The notes: generated by a model from the letters alone, not told the origin. 64,000 bases of DNA from Sweltsa coloradensis (GCA_024449915.1 JAMZAV010001738.1:1-64000); one strand, 5' to 3'. Positions 44,701 to 56,620 are shown, numbered from the stretch's first letter. Made by a program: numbers and translations.

Positions 44701-45455
44701 CGGGCGCTGGAGTGGGGGCTAATTGACAAGTAATTAACACAGTTCGTGAACAATTAAAAAAGATTCCCAAAAGTAGAAGGAAATTAATTCGTGAGCAAGC
44801 TTAGGTTTCTAAGTATTTCAATGGCAGTATTCTTGATATATACGTAACTGTCAAAAGAGCTCAAAATTAGTGTTCTATTCATTATATGTCATTAACAACA
44901 ATGAGTGAAATTACATACGCAAGAATCCTTTCATCCACAAAGGAAATCGAGGGGTTGTTTAATTTTAATACCCTTAAGGGATATTTATGATTTATATTTC
45001 TTTCAGGTGTGGGGTCAGTGCGGGGGGGGGGGCAACACTTGCCGCGAAGAACGCGCGCCTAGAGCGGTTGTACAATCAACATCCGGTCAGCGCAAAGCAC
45101 TCGACGCGTGCTAATCTCTCTGGACGTGCCACAGCACAGCGGTAGCTCGAGCCGTGATGTAATTGATTGTTTATTGGCCATCTATGATTGAGAAGCCTGA
45201 ACGTGCCGAATAGTCACACAACTCTACAACAATGGAGGAGCGTGTGGAAATCTGATCATTATTGGCTATCTGAGATCATCGCATTGTGTTCACTTCTCTA
45301 ATGGTGTAGGTACATCACAATGTGTATGTGTGTGTTGGTATTTGAGGTTGAGGTGACACAATATCCCGTGACTTTTCACTCAATGACATCCTAGACCGGG
45401 GATAGAACCCAGGACTCTTATCATTCTAACCGGGGCTAGAACCCAGGACAAGTCC
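44701..45455. other. non-coding DNA
   Basis: A G-run at 45023-45031 and a duplicated AGAACCCAGGAC at 45405 and 45440. No gene seen. Confidence 0.5.
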
Positions 45456-45459
45456 AAGA

Positions 45460-45775
45460 TGTATGTATATATGTATGTATGAAATTGTATCACATGTAAT
45501 GTTATGTATGTCATTGTAATTGTATGTAATCGTCATTGTAATTGTATGTTTGTAATTGTATGTATGTAATTATATGTATGTAATTGTATGTGTGTCATTT
45601 TATGTATGGAATTATATGTATGGAATTGTATGTATGTAATGTTATGTATGTCATTTTATGTATGTAATTGTATGTATGTAATTATTTGAATATAATTGTA
45701 TGTATGTATATTATTGTATGTATGCAATTATGTATATATTGTATGTGTGCAATATGTATGTTTTTGGGTGTATGT
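45460..45775. repeat. minisatellite of GTATGTAATT-type units
   Basis: Some 300 bp of imperfect TGTATGTAATTG units of 8-16 bp. Confidence 0.93.
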
Positions 45776-46104
45776 TTATGGATGAATGGATGGATGAATC
45801 TACGCCAAGGATGATACCTCATAACTTCTCCGGCCAATGAGACCAGACTTCCCACTAAAAGCCGGGCCCACCAGACCAAGAATTCTACGAGAAACGCATA
45901 TTTAACCAAGCCCGACTAGTTTTGCCGATTCTGAATATGGCTGCGTAGCCTAGATTAGTGTTTTATAGCATAATGCAAAACAGGTGTAGGCCTCTTTAAC
46001 GACATTGTTAACTACAATATAGATCGTTGATATGATCGAAGTAAGTGCAGCCAGTGAATCAGTTCTGTGTACACTACACTATACACTGCTCGAGTACCAA
46101 GCTG

Positions 46105-46285
46105 TCTGCTGACTGACTTCTGACTTCTGACTACTGACTACTGACTACTGACTACTGCTTCTGACTACTGACTGACTGACTACTGACTACTGACTACTGA
46201 CTACTGACTACTGACTACTGACTACTGACTGCTGACTACTACTGACTACTGACAACTGACTTCTGACTGCTGACTATACTGACTG
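46105..46285. repeat. 7-bp tandem repeat (CTGACTA)n
   Basis: About 25 units, with CTGACTT and CTGACTG variants towards the edges. Confidence 0.95.
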
Positions 46286-46576
46286 ATATCAGAGCCAGGT
46301 AGCTCACAGTCACGCGCGTAGTCGGCTCGAAACCCGACACTAGTGCTTTGAATTTAACCTTACTATTCAATATTACAAAAACCGATTTTCTACAGAGGTA
46401 AATAAATAAATTGACATAATTAAACACCAAATAATAAACTAACTAAACTAATTATAAAATAATAACCCCATAACAAAATAGTAAAATAAGACAATGCCTT
46501 TGACGATTCAAGCGATTGTACTAAAGTGTTACCTTTCATAAAGGGTAATCCATCGATCCCAGAATCGTTATTAGGT

Positions 46577-46712
46577 AGTGTAGTGTAGTGTAGTGTAGTG
46601 TAGTGTAGTGTAGTGTATTTTAGTGTAGTGTAGTGTAGTGTAGTGTAGTGTAGTTAGTGAGTGTAGTGTAGTGTAGTGTAGTGTAGTGTAGTGTAGTGTA
46701 GTGTAGTGTAGC
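46577..46712. repeat. 5-bp tandem repeat (GTGTA)n
   Basis: About 26 GTGTA units with two interruptions near 46617 and 46655. Confidence 0.96.
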
Positions 46713-47624
46713 TACGTGCATTGCGTTACGCAACACGCAAGCGGCAAAGAACGCAGTCTACGTGAACGTGGGAGCTACTCCAGGGCAGAACAGCTCGAGT
46801 AGTTTGTCAACAGCATCAGAATCAATGACACATAACACTCGATGCTTGGCTAACAAACACTCAACAACAGGTAGTTCTTCACTTTGACTTTCTCTTATTT
46901 TACACTTAAACTTTCGTACATTTTTTTGGTATTTTGTAACTAAAAATGATGAAAGAAACTCAAAATTAATTACATGTTAACGTCATTGTCATCGTCATCG
47001 TGTTATTTATTTGTGGATCTATTAAAGTTAGAGATAACTTTAGATCCCGGACCATTGAATTCAGCGTATTATGATGTGGTGTGGACTTGGAGAATTCCAA
47101 GTATTACCATGTATCCATGTAATACATTGTTTGATACATTGTAAGGGTGTGGGCTACTGGAACAAGTCTATAAGCCACTTCTCCCTATATTTAATTCCGT
47201 AATATGCAAAACTCCACTATTTCCACTACGAAATGTTCCTAACTTGATGTCCCCACTAACAAGCTCTTGTGGTCTACGCAGTGTGCCCCCTCAGACAGAC
47301 AGGGGAGCGAACTCTACCTGGGTGACACGGATACCGGCCCACACACACAAACACCGACACACACAACAACAAACAACAGCTCCTCACATAACAGCTAATT
47401 AGGTTAATACCGCGGCCAAATTTGCACCAAATCGTCCCACGCACGTCGGCCATTTTGAGTCGCTCACGGCCAAACACGGGTTCGATCTAATCTGATTAGT
47501 TTAATTAGTCTCCTGGGTTTGACGGCTGTCAGAGTCGGTGTAACATTACATTTCTCTCCGCTCTCGTTGATTTGTGTCAAGATCTCGGCCTTAAGAGGCT
47601 TGGGTCTTCTGCGGCGCAGTCTCC
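46713..47624. other. non-coding DNA
   Basis: No gene or large repeat recognised. Open frames around 47274-47736 are short and lack domain features. Confidence 0.5.
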
Positions 47625-47701
47625 GTGTGCGTGTGCGTGTGCGTGTGCGTGTGCGTGTGCGTGTGCGTGTGCGGTCGTGTGCGTGTGCGTGTGCGTGTGT
47701 G
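47625..47701. repeat. 6-bp tandem repeat (GTGTGC)n
   Basis: About 12 units. The same hexamer forms a second array at 48485-48529. Arg-rich and His-rich frames across it are artefacts. Confidence 0.96.
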
Positions 47702-48484
47702 CTAAAAAATAGTCCCAGGTACCACCTCCCCTCCAAACAACCCCCCCCCCCCCGCCAGTGCCTGACAGAGTTAAGTGTAGGAAAAAACTCTCATTTAAAT
47801 TTTTAGCAAAATTAAAATTTAAAAATTGGCACTTAAAAATTAGTTTTTTTTTCGTTTTTAAAATGTTTTTATTTAGTTCTATAACAGTTAGCTGTTTTCT
47901 GGTCGCTTTCATTCATCGTCGCATTCTGCTAACAACTCACTTGGTTTATTTACATTGACAACTTCCACTCGCAAACAAGAGAAGCCTATCCCTCTAAATA
48001 TTGCAAGAGCTTCGCACAGAATTGTTCAACGTTTCTTCAAATAATGACTTGGTGATCATGACTCGTTGACGAAGCAGTAAAGTAGTCTTCCAAACCATCC
48101 ACGGGCGAACTATAACTTCGGGGGGGGGGGGGGGGAACTGCCCAACCAAATTTGGTCAGAGGGCGGCGAGAGGGTGGTGGCAAATTTTGAAAATGATAAT
48201 GCAATACTTTATTTAAAGGGTTTTTTTGTAAAAAAAAGAATCCTCCAATATTACACTCAAAGAAAAATTTTTTTTTTAAAATCTGTGACTGTGCGCCTCG
48301 GACCTCCCATTATGAACAGTCATTTATTTACCCAGGAAAGAGTGTAAACCCATAAATTATTTTTGGATGACACCACTGACTGTACCCACATTACAAACCC
48401 CTTTCTCTAGTCCTGACTGATCCTTTGAGGTTACAAAACTGTTCAACCCACCAAACAAATGAGGGCAAATTACGCCACTGCCAG
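47702..48484. other. non-coding DNA with C- and G-runs
   Basis: Contains a C-run at 47741-47752 and a G-run at 48120-48135. The TTACGCCACTG end at 48470-48480 suggests a further CAGTGGCGTA-type MITE covering about 48110-48480. Confidence 0.45.
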
Positions 48485-48529
48485 TGCGTGTGCGTGTGCG
48501 TGTGCGTGTGCGTGTGCGTGTGCGTGTGA
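48485..48529. repeat. 6-bp tandem repeat (GTGTGC)n, second array
   Basis: About seven units, immediately after the MITE-like end. Confidence 0.94.
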
Positions 48530-48809
48530 CACGGCACTGCAAGTACCATCCCACTGTGTCTTACGACGAGAGATGGCTTATTATCTAATTCAGAGCAACT
48601 GGTTCGAATCCCGCCTTATTCTATCCCCCCTCAAGGTTTTCTCCAGCAGTCTGGGGTTTTTGACCTCAAACAGCTCATTTTCAAATGCCGCCCCCCCTAA
48701 ATAATGAGCAGAGGGAGGGAAGAAAATTTCCCCGTACCTCGACACAATTTTCATAAACATATTTTTAATATCAACGAGTTTTAATACCCCCTGTTGTAAG
48801 AACTGTACA

Positions 48810-48962
48810 CACGATAGGGGTTGCCGAGGTCTTAGTGCGAGGGACCCTACACGATAGGGGTTGCCGAGGTCTTAGTGCGAGGGACCCTACACGATAGGGG
48901 TTGCCGAGGTCTTAGTGCGAGGGACCCTACACGATAGGGGTTGCCGAGGGAGTGCGGGACCC
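48810..48962. repeat. 40-bp tandem repeat, 3.5 units
   Basis: CACGATAGGGGTTGCCGAGG followed by TCTTAGTGCGAGGGACCCTA is repeated perfectly three times, then partly. The units are contiguous, with no spacers, so this is not a CRISPR array. Confidence 0.95.
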
Positions 48963-49377
48963 GCTCATTGCGCCGGGGCAAACCCGCATAAGCGTTCCTG
49001 TCCTTGATACACATTTCTAGATTTAGTTCGTCGGGAACTCACGAGGGGAATTTTTTCAAAACCGGGCCCGGTTTGAACCCCTTCCCCTACATTCGGGGGG
49101 GCGTCCAACTTAAGGTGAGAACCCGGGGTTTTATAATCCCGGGGAAATGAATTTTAATTTTTTGGTTTCCAAGTATTTTTTTGAGGCTTATATTGATTTT
49201 ATCTGGGAATTCAGTGCGTAGGCCGCGGATAGTAGGGCTATACCACCGCACAAAAACAAAATTTACAAATTGAGAATCAAGATCGATTTTAAACATTATT
49301 ACACATCCACAACTCATATCACATCTCATCCTAGCGCATAAACTTAAGTTTTGGCGGAATGATGACAAAGAGATTTT
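48963..49377. other. non-coding DNA
   Basis: No gene recognised. Confidence 0.5.
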
Positions 49378-49480
49378 TATTTTTTATTTGTTTATTAACG
49401 TCTATCATTTTCAGTTAAAAACTGATTGACAAGGTATTACAACTAATTAAATCAAACTACATAAATGCAGACACAATCAA
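49378..49480 (-). repeat. SINE-4-like 3' end
   Basis: TTTATTAACGTC, CAGTTAAAAACTGATTGAC and ACATAAATGCAGA correspond to the SINE-4 3' region at 25730-25805. Confidence 0.55.
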
Positions 49481-49784
49481 GAACTATAATAGTTAATTGT
49501 AAAGTTTGCAATAAAAATAGTAATTAAACTCCGCGGTCTCTAAGTGAAGTGTAGGCTGCAGTTTCTGGGCCGCGAGGAATGATGTAATGTCTTGGTTGGG
49601 ACGTGGACGTGGGTAGAAAACACATTTGATATTTCAGCCGCGCAACCCAAACTTGTTCCACATGTTACGCAATAATGTTCTCCGATCTCCGAACACTCGA
49701 CACAAGACCTTTGAATATCAAGACTATAAACCACCCAGACTATTAAGCTCACATCCTAAACGAATACTGTCACATAACCGACAG

Positions 49785-49950
49785 TGTTGGCGAGGTCCCG
49801 GGTTCGAATCCCACCGTGACCGACAATCCTGACTGAAGTTTTCCCGAGGTTTTCCTCAGTCGTTGATGCGATTGCGAATACACGAAATTCTCGGACATCC
49901 CTTCACAATTGCCCTATCCGCAACATACCCATTTCATCTGAAAATCCACC
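49785..49950 (+). repeat. tRNA-derived SINE-3, second copy
   Basis: CGGGTTCGAATCCCACCG, then CGACAATCCTGACTGAAG and CCGAGGTTTTCCTCAGTCG, then CACAATTGCCCTATCCGCAA, all matching 4650-4795. Confidence 0.75.
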
Positions 49951-52280
49951 ATCATGGTCAATCGACGGTCTTTTAAAGATTGAAAAACCTTTATAAATCA
50001 GTTTTTATGTGTGAATATGATTGATATTACATTCGTCGTTGGAACTGCAAAACCTTCTATCAGTGTTTTCTGAAATTGTTCAGGAGACACAAAAAACGAT
50101 ATTAAAACCTATACAAATGTCTGCAAAAACATAGTGTATTAGCTCTCTATAATTTCTATGAGAATACGATTAACCATCAGTAATTATTGTAATATATAAA
50201 AAAAAATAGGATTTAAAAAAAAATTGTATTTATCGCGATTTTGAAAGTCTCGTAATCATTCTTCGAACTGTCCGGGATTCGAGCCCAAAGCCGTGAAGAT
50301 GCGCAGTGAAGATGCGCAGTAGTCGTCCAAACAAACAAACCAGCCAACACAAGGTCGACGAGGTCGGTGATGTCACGATGAAGTCAGCTGTATCTTCGAA
50401 GGGGCGTGGCTTGGCAACCACCTGCTGATCTGACGGGACGCGTGACCGCGCATACAGCGTTGGCTTGGTCTACTACAATAAAGACCCCTACTGAAATATT
50501 CAGTTATATGTTACAGAGAGTGCGAACACTAACTTTAAGAGGGAATTGGATACATTGGCAGTTAACAAATAGCTATTCGTTCGTCCAACAAACATCCGAC
50601 GTATATGAAACTTTGCAAAGTTGTCAATAAAAGATACATGGACAGCCCTGCGGTTATAGATTTAGAAAATTTGTCTTAATTAGCAAGAAAAAATCATGAA
50701 TATAGTCAATTTAGGAGTTTTTACAAAATAAAAATTCGTTAAAACTAATTTATTTTTTTACAAATTATTTTAAAACAAAATTTGGATATATGTTACTGCA
50801 GAGCCCTGAGATGAAACTCTCCCCTTGTCTCACTCGGTCAACAGCTGCGATCTCCGAAGACATCGGTCTGCGCCGGCGCAGTGGCTCAACAGAATCATAC
50901 TTGATAATGTTGCTATGAATAATTCAGATCAGACAACCTCAGGACTTGTTAGTAGGACATTACACAACGTCAACATCTGTGTTGACTGTGACTCCCACGG
51001 GTTCGACCCCCGGCCTCAGACATAAGTTAGTTTCTTCTTCCAGACTATACTCGGAACTGTGCTGTACAGTGGCGCCGCAACCTGGCGGGGGGGGGGGGGC
51101 ACTTCCCCCCCTTCGAAGTCCCAAGATTATGTAAACTCTTGCAATATGTGGATCTTCACAATTTCTATATAATATTATCGACGAATGCCACCATTTGAAA
51201 TGTAAAGAAAATAAAAAAAATCTGGGGTCCAGATCTCCCATTGTGCCAGGGTACATACTTTTCCCGAAACAATTGGTTCATATTTTTTATTACCCCCCCC
51301 CCCTCTCCTTCCCACCCTCACTGGAACAGAGTAAACCAGACCCCTTGCATAGAAATACCCTATGCAGGGTACAATTAACCAGTTAGCCCAAGTGAAGTGA
51401 GCGGTTACAGAGCCGAGCTCATCTTGTTCGTACACTAACAGAACAGTCTACTAGAGTAACATGGAGGCTTGCCCGTGCTCAACACAATATCCATCTGGTC
51501 TCGTTTAGACTTGAACACGGTGATGAAATCTAGCTTTCATTCTGACTCATCAGCCTCGTCGCGCGCTCCGCCAATCAGTCAATCAATCAATCAATCTCTA
51601 GACAATTAGTCAGATTATCTCCGCTCCGCTTGCATTTGTCAGGTGTGACTTTCTCCCCTTGTAGGCTGACCCACGCACACGTGGAGCGAGCGAGCGGAGC
51701 CTCTCATTCGACTTCAGATCACTGCCAGGCTCAATCCTGACAGAAGTCACGTGGCCTACTCCGAGTGAAGGAACTGACTGCAAGACACGAGAGAAAGGTA
51801 GATTGTGGGCGTATACATTATGTTTGAAAGTGGATTTGATTTTTTTGAGGGGGGGGGGTTGTTGAGGGGGGCTCGGTTTACTAAATTCTGAACACGTGTT
51901 ATGTACGAAACTAATTAGCAAGAGACCATTTCTAAAAGTAGCTCCCTCCCAAAGCATATTGACTAAGGGTTTTGGAAGACTCCTCGTCAAAATCCCCCCT
52001 CCCCCCCCCCCTCCACCCCCCCCCCCTTGGACGGGAGGGTCGGTGCCGTCGAGTACCCAAAGAGAGGCAACAACAACATCGATGGCAACGAACAGTGCAA
52101 TGGACGACTCATATCAAAACCACTTTAAATATAAAATAAAAATATATATACAAAAACACGCTCCCCGTCAGAAAACAAAATAGTTTTACGTGCGGACTTC
52201 CGCAAAAAGCGTCTACGAGCTAAGTGAGTGTGTGGGTGAAAGTGGGTGAATGCCATAGTTTTAGTTGTCATTGAAATCAT
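49951..52280. other. non-coding DNA with retroposon scraps
   Basis: B-box-like GGGATTCGAGCCC at 50273, a short duplication GAAGATGCGCAGT at 50296, a SINE-1-like 3' piece (GTTGGCTTGGTC, ACTGAAATATTCAG) at 50458-50510, a CAGTGGCGCCGCAACC start with a G-run at 51066-51100, and C-runs at 51293 and 51990-52026. No gene is supported. Confidence 0.5.
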
Positions 52281-52940
52281 TGGATGAGCGAAGCGAAGAC
52301 TTCAATTTTACTTATCCCGAGAAAAATAGGTCGAGTGTTATTTTATTTATCTGTTTGTTCGCTCTCTACCGGGCAAAGGGCATATCCAATCTAAAGAAAA
52401 TTGGAGGAGACCTTAGAAATCTCTCAACTTAGACCTGCTACGTTTTTTGGGTATAGTCAAAGCAATATTTCTCATTAATATCGTAGTTCAATGATTTTTT
52501 TCTATTTTTAAAGCATTATTTTCGCGATATTTGGGCACATTCTGACCAAACGGTTGGGCTACAACGTTCATATTTTACCTGGGCATTAAGGTAATGGTGA
52601 TGTTTTGCCTTTTGAAAGAAAAATTGAAAAGGTTAACCAGAATTCATAGAAATAAGAGTTGTAATATTAGTCTTTTATCGGTGTATAATTAACACGAAAC
52701 TATAGAAACTTGACAAAAATCACTTTCAATGCGTACAAAAAGCAAGTCTTTGGGCCTCATAGCAACAAATAATAGTACTTTACACAAATAATAACAAAAA
52801 TAATTTTGCAATGGAACTTGAAAAAGTAATGAGATCCTATGGCATACAACAAATTCAGCAATTATTATTGGACAGAAATAGTCAACCAAAAATGCTCATC
52901 CATCAACGCGACTGGAAAAAGCGTTCGCGAAATGTCCTAG
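52281..52940 (+). mobile_element. Helentron-like non-autonomous element, subfamily B
   Basis: TTGGATGAGCG at 52280-52290, GCTCATCCA at 52894-52902, hairpin AACGC (52905-52909) and GCGTT (52921-52925), terminus CTAG at 52937-52940, then T. The tail after the hairpin is longer than in other copies. Confidence 0.75.
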
Positions 52941-53573
52941 TAATATGTAAGCGTGCATGAGTATCATTGTGAGTGCGGTGTGTGGCTCGAATGCTTGTTC
53001 ATGTATTCAAGCGCGCGCGGTCTTTCAAACCTACACCGCCGAGAGCGCTGCATGACGCTACCTAGCAGCAACGTGCGGAACTAAGAGCAGGTCGGTAACA
53101 ACAGAACGTTCGGGTTCGCGCTATGAGCACTAGGTGGCTCTGTCTGTACGTCCAGCGCGCAAGTGCCCGCCACATTTAAACAGACCCACCGTCTTCCGGA
53201 CATACTTCACGATCAATAAAACACATTAATGACACAATCAAAGTAGCTGTGTTGTCAAAGACGTGAAATACTCGCTAGCTAGATCATACTCGCGCGTACA
53301 TTTCCGACAATAGTATCGGAATTATTGGTATTGTGTCCAGTGGCGCATCCAGGAATATATTATCTTGTGAGGGATCGGTGAAGTGGCGGGGGGGGGGGGG
53401 GTAGATGTCAACATCATTCGGACATAATATGTTGCGAAGATGGCTTTAATTCAATATCAATTCAGTGACAAAGGTAATTATTTCCTTAATGTTTTAGACT
53501 ATCTACTTTAAAATATATCATTTTGCAAGATTCTTTGAGGGTGTCATTTAATTTATTGCATTATTAAGTATAT
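52941..53573. other. non-coding DNA between two Helentron-like copies
   Basis: A CAGTGGCGCATCCAGG start with a G-run at 53338-53401 suggests a truncated CAGTGGCGTA-type element. No gene seen. Confidence 0.5.
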
Positions 53574-53574
53574 T

Positions 53575-54145
53575 TGGATGAGCGAAGCGAAGACTTCAAT
53601 TTCACTGCCCCCCCCCCCCCCCAAAAAAAATAGCTCGGTGTTTTTTTTTTGTATTTTTGTCTGTTTGTTTGCTCTCTACCGGCCAAACGGCATATGCGAT
53701 CTTGATGAAAATTGGAGGGGACCTTCGAAATCTCTGAACTTAGACCTGCCACGTTTTTGGGTAAAATCGAAGAAATATTTCTCATGAATATCGTACTTTT
53801 TTCGATTCATAGTAAGATATTTTCGTGACATTTGGGCCCCATTCTGACCAAACGGGTGGGGCTACAACGTTCATATTTTACATGGACATTAAGGTAATGG
53901 TAAAGTATTGCTTTTGAAAGAGAAAGTTTAAAAAGTTAGCCGGAATTCATAGAATAAATGTTTAAATATGAGCTTTTTGAGGTATATAATAATTAATAAC
54001 AATAAACAAGTAACAATAGAAACTTGACAACAATCACCTTCAATGCGTTCAAAAAGCACTTGCAAAAGCAAAGTGGTCCTACACAAACTGAAAACTTACA
54101 AAAAAGCTCATCCATCAACGCGGCGGGACTTGAGCGTTTTCCTAG
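53575..54145 (+). mobile_element. Helentron-like non-autonomous element, subfamily B
   Basis: TTGGATGAGCG at 53574-53584, AGCTCATCCA at about 54105, hairpin AACGC/GCGTT, terminus CTAG at 54142-54145, then T. Shares the CATTTGGGC and ACAAACGGGTGGGGC-type interior with the copies at 7789 and 52281. Confidence 0.75.
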
Positions 54146-54744
54146 TTAGTTTATGAATACGATTTGATTATGCACCTTGGAAATATAAAGTCATAATAAT
54201 GTATTCACTGAACATTAATTCGTCAGCTGAGATTTCAAGGGAAGTATGTACTGTGTGTGGCCTGTGGACAACCATAGCTCGGGCTTGAATGAAGCTCTAA
54301 TTGTAATTGCAGCACAGGTAATGACGAGCGTTGAGTATTATTAGATTACAGCGCTGGCCCAGTGCATCGTATCAACTACAGAGTAAGTGTTATGAGCTGC
54401 ACATAAAACTAATGGATCCCGACGGTCGGGACACGAAGTCAGATCACGGAATTACACGAAGCTGACTCGTGTGTCTCGGACAGGCTTTGCTTGGCAGATG
54501 ATGACCAACACACACTTTCCCATTCATCTGAGCCAATATAACACGCACTTACTAATTACCGACATCGTAGTCCGCAAGCTAACCATAAGTTAATAGCAGC
54601 TGTGTACCTTGCCAATGTCGCTATGAGATCTAGTATAAGAAATTGGCATCTAATGCGACAGTTGTTAATTCAGTGTCACATAGTTCAGCTTGAACATAAC
54701 TACTCTAACGTCAGTATCTTTAAGTAAACCTTCTACGTGAGACT

Positions 54745-54977
54745 CGTTCCAAAGGTTTGAGGTGAACTCACTATCAATATTGATTCGCAAAGACCAGAGT
54801 AAAGCTGGCATCGAATACTTCCTAAAGGTTTGACGTAAACTCAGCACCAGACCAGTGTGAAGCTAGCGTAAAATGATTCCGGAATGTTTGAAATGAACTC
54901 GGCACCAGAGTGAAGCTAGCGTCAAATAGTTCCGGAAGGTTTGACGTGAACTGAGCACCAGTGTGAAGCTAGCATCA
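54745..54977. repeat. 53-58-bp tandem repeat beside a Limpet splice donor
   Basis: GTGAAGCTAGC recurs at 54857, 54910 and 54963, with a diverged unit at 54799. GGTTTGACGTGAACT and AGCACCAG recur in step. The array ends about 10 bp from the donor of the exon at 54994-55168. DNA from 54146 to 54744 shows no gene. Confidence 0.88.
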
Positions 54978-54993
54978 AGGTAAAGGTACTCAC

Positions 54994-55168
54994 CAGCCCT
55001 GAAGATCTCCCCGCATCCATCACAGCGAGATGCGAACTGAGCATCGTAGCAGTTGCTGCAGTAGATCTTATCGGCCTTGGAGCCGAACTGCTTGTCCACC
55101 AGTGACACGCGGCACTTGTTGCACAGGAAGCAGGCCTCATGCCAGTGCTTGTCCTTGTAGCTCAAGTC
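54994..55168 (-). CDS. Lmpt: Limpet exon (LIM domain, second visible exon)
   Basis: 175 nt, entering in phase 0 after a TGTGTGCAG acceptor and leaving in phase 1 at GGGCTG|GTGAGT. It encodes DLSYKDKHWHEACFLCNKC with the H-x2-C and C-x2-C zinc sites, CSNC, and the opening CDGC of the next LIM. DLSYKDKHWHEAC is near-identical to the DLSYKDRHWHEAC block of vertebrate FHL, which fixes the family. Confidence 0.96.
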
Positions 55169-55224
55169 CTGCACACAAACCAAGAAAACACATCAGTTTC
55201 AATCCAATCACTCACAACGTTTCA

Positions 55225-55575
55225 CTGTGGGAGACAAGCACTTGGAACCAACCATGTCGACGCCGACGCCATTGATGAGCGAATTATGACAAACCAGCGA
55301 TCAGTCATTAGAAAGTAGATCCACCGGTATGCCACGATTCACTCACTGATGACTATAGCGACGACAAGGCTTTATACAGTTTAGTATGTGCTTTGTTGCT
55401 AGAACGTCTACTCGTCACCGTTTACGTACCACTCAGTATTATAATAATCACATAGAATATATTCATAGTCCAACTCAGGAGTAAACTAAAAAAACTTCTT
55501 GAAGCTAGAATTGAATCGGGGGCCTTCTGATTTAAAATCAGGGTGATAAACCACTGGACCACAAAACTACACAAC
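55225..55575 (-). repeat. SINE-1 copy in the 741-bp Limpet intron
   Basis: Inverse of the SINE-1 body (GACGCCGACGCCATTGATGA, TTGTTGCTAGAACG, GTCACCGTTTACG) with a tRNA-like head at 55505-55570. It makes up about half of the intron between the two exons. Confidence 0.7.
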
Positions 55576-55804
55576 ACAATGAATGGCATGCAACACTTTT
55601 GTTTTCGTTTTCACTAAAGAAACCTGCAGCTACAGAAGCGCCAACTTTGCTAAGGGTGTGAATCTAACATAATTGTATAATGGCAAATGGTTAAGCCTGC
55701 TCAGTAGTGATGTTGCTCACTCTGCCTGAGTGCTGAAGGTGGAGGTGATTAAGTGGGGAGGAAATACAGTGTGTTGGAGGAAGAATCTTTCCACTGTGTA
55801 CAAG

Positions 55805-55912
55805 TTAAACTACCCCTAGCACTGACCTTGAAGTTTCAAATGCTCGAGAACTACCCCTGGTTCTGACCTTGAAGTTACAAAATGCACTATAACTACCCCT
55901 AGGACTGACCTT
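55805..55912. repeat. 42-bp tandem triplication covering a Limpet splice donor
   Basis: The block from the donor into the intron is present three times. On the minus strand each unit reads CAAG followed by GTCAG and then AGGGGTAGTT. Exon-end equivalents lie at 55910, 55868 and 55827, so the steps are 42 and 41 bp. Confidence 0.9.
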
Positions 55913-56110
55913 GGAGTCGATTCCTATCGTCTTGCTACACTCCTCGCACATGTTCGCGAACACGCTCTCGTAGCACTTGATGCAATAGGGGTGGTCATCT
56001 CGCAACACATAGCGCTGTCCGGTGAGCGACTCGTCGCACTGCCAGCAGCAGAAGTGGCCGCTATGCCAGTCCTTGGACATCGCCTTCGTGTACTCGCCAC
56101 TGAAAATCAA
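55910..56110 (-). CDS. Lmpt: Limpet exon (LIM domain, first visible exon)
   Basis: 201 nt in phase 0 at both ends, after a TTGTTGCAG acceptor and before TCCAAG|GTCAGT. It encodes the second part of one LIM domain (SKDWHSGHFCCWQCDESL, then YVLRDDHPYCIKC) and CEEC, which opens the next. YVLRDDHPYC and FANMCEEC are hallmarks of the FHL/Limpet family. The preceding C-x2-C must be in an upstream exon that I could not find before 64000, so the protein is incomplete here. Drosophila Limpet has several isoforms. Confidence 0.95.
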
Positions 56111-56406
56111 CTGCAACAACAGAGAGAAGACAAGGTTAAAACTACTTTACTCTGGCGTAAACTAAAACATTTATTGTGTATTGTGCACAGTGAAGACATT
56201 AGTGTTGAATACCTCTCAAATGCTGTAAGTGTTTTAATAATTGTTTACTATACCGGAGAAACGACTAATCCAACTTTGACGATATTTTCATGGAACCTTT
56301 GAAATTAAACCTCACTTCTAGTGCAGCAATTAACATTCCTCATGAAAACGCACATTAAGTCGTAAAAGACCGTCGTGTTTTCAGAACAGCAAGACCTAAC
56401 GTAAAA

Positions 56407-56620
56407 GGGGTAAACTGGAGTCGCCGCCAACTGTTTACAGTTTTTGGTTGAGTTTTGTGTCGCAGTTGGCTACAATTGCCTATATAAAAAAATTTCTAAA
56501 CTGCCAACTGCAATCCCTGGTTGGATTTTTATGGTACTGAGCATGCGCACATTCGTTCTGCTCACTTCCGATTGAAACCAAAACTATAGTCAGTTGGCGG
56601 CGACCCCAGTGTAAAACCCC
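56407..56620. mobile_element. 214-bp MITE with 27-bp terminal inverted repeats
   Basis: Starts GGGGTAAACTGGAGTCGCC (then GCCAACTG) and ends with the inverse CAGTTGGCGGCGACCCCAGT (then GTAAAACCCC). No frame. It lies upstream of the first visible Limpet exon, probably in an intron. Confidence 0.8.

Larger units (their letters stand above)
22883..54993 (-). other. Lmpt: 32.1-kb Limpet intron
   Basis: Bounded by the GTGAGT donor at 54993-54988 and the CAG acceptor at 22885-22883. It holds SINEs, foldback elements, Helentron-like copies, many minisatellites, and the candidate alternative first exon and promoter. No other convincing gene was found on either strand. Confidence 0.85.

Noticed and set aside
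47464..47912. Arg/Thr-rich and His/Ala-rich frames
   Set aside because: Produced by the (GTGTGC)n array.
48810..48962. Possible CRISPR-like direct repeats
   Set aside because: The 40-bp units are contiguous with no spacers, and the DNA is eukaryotic.
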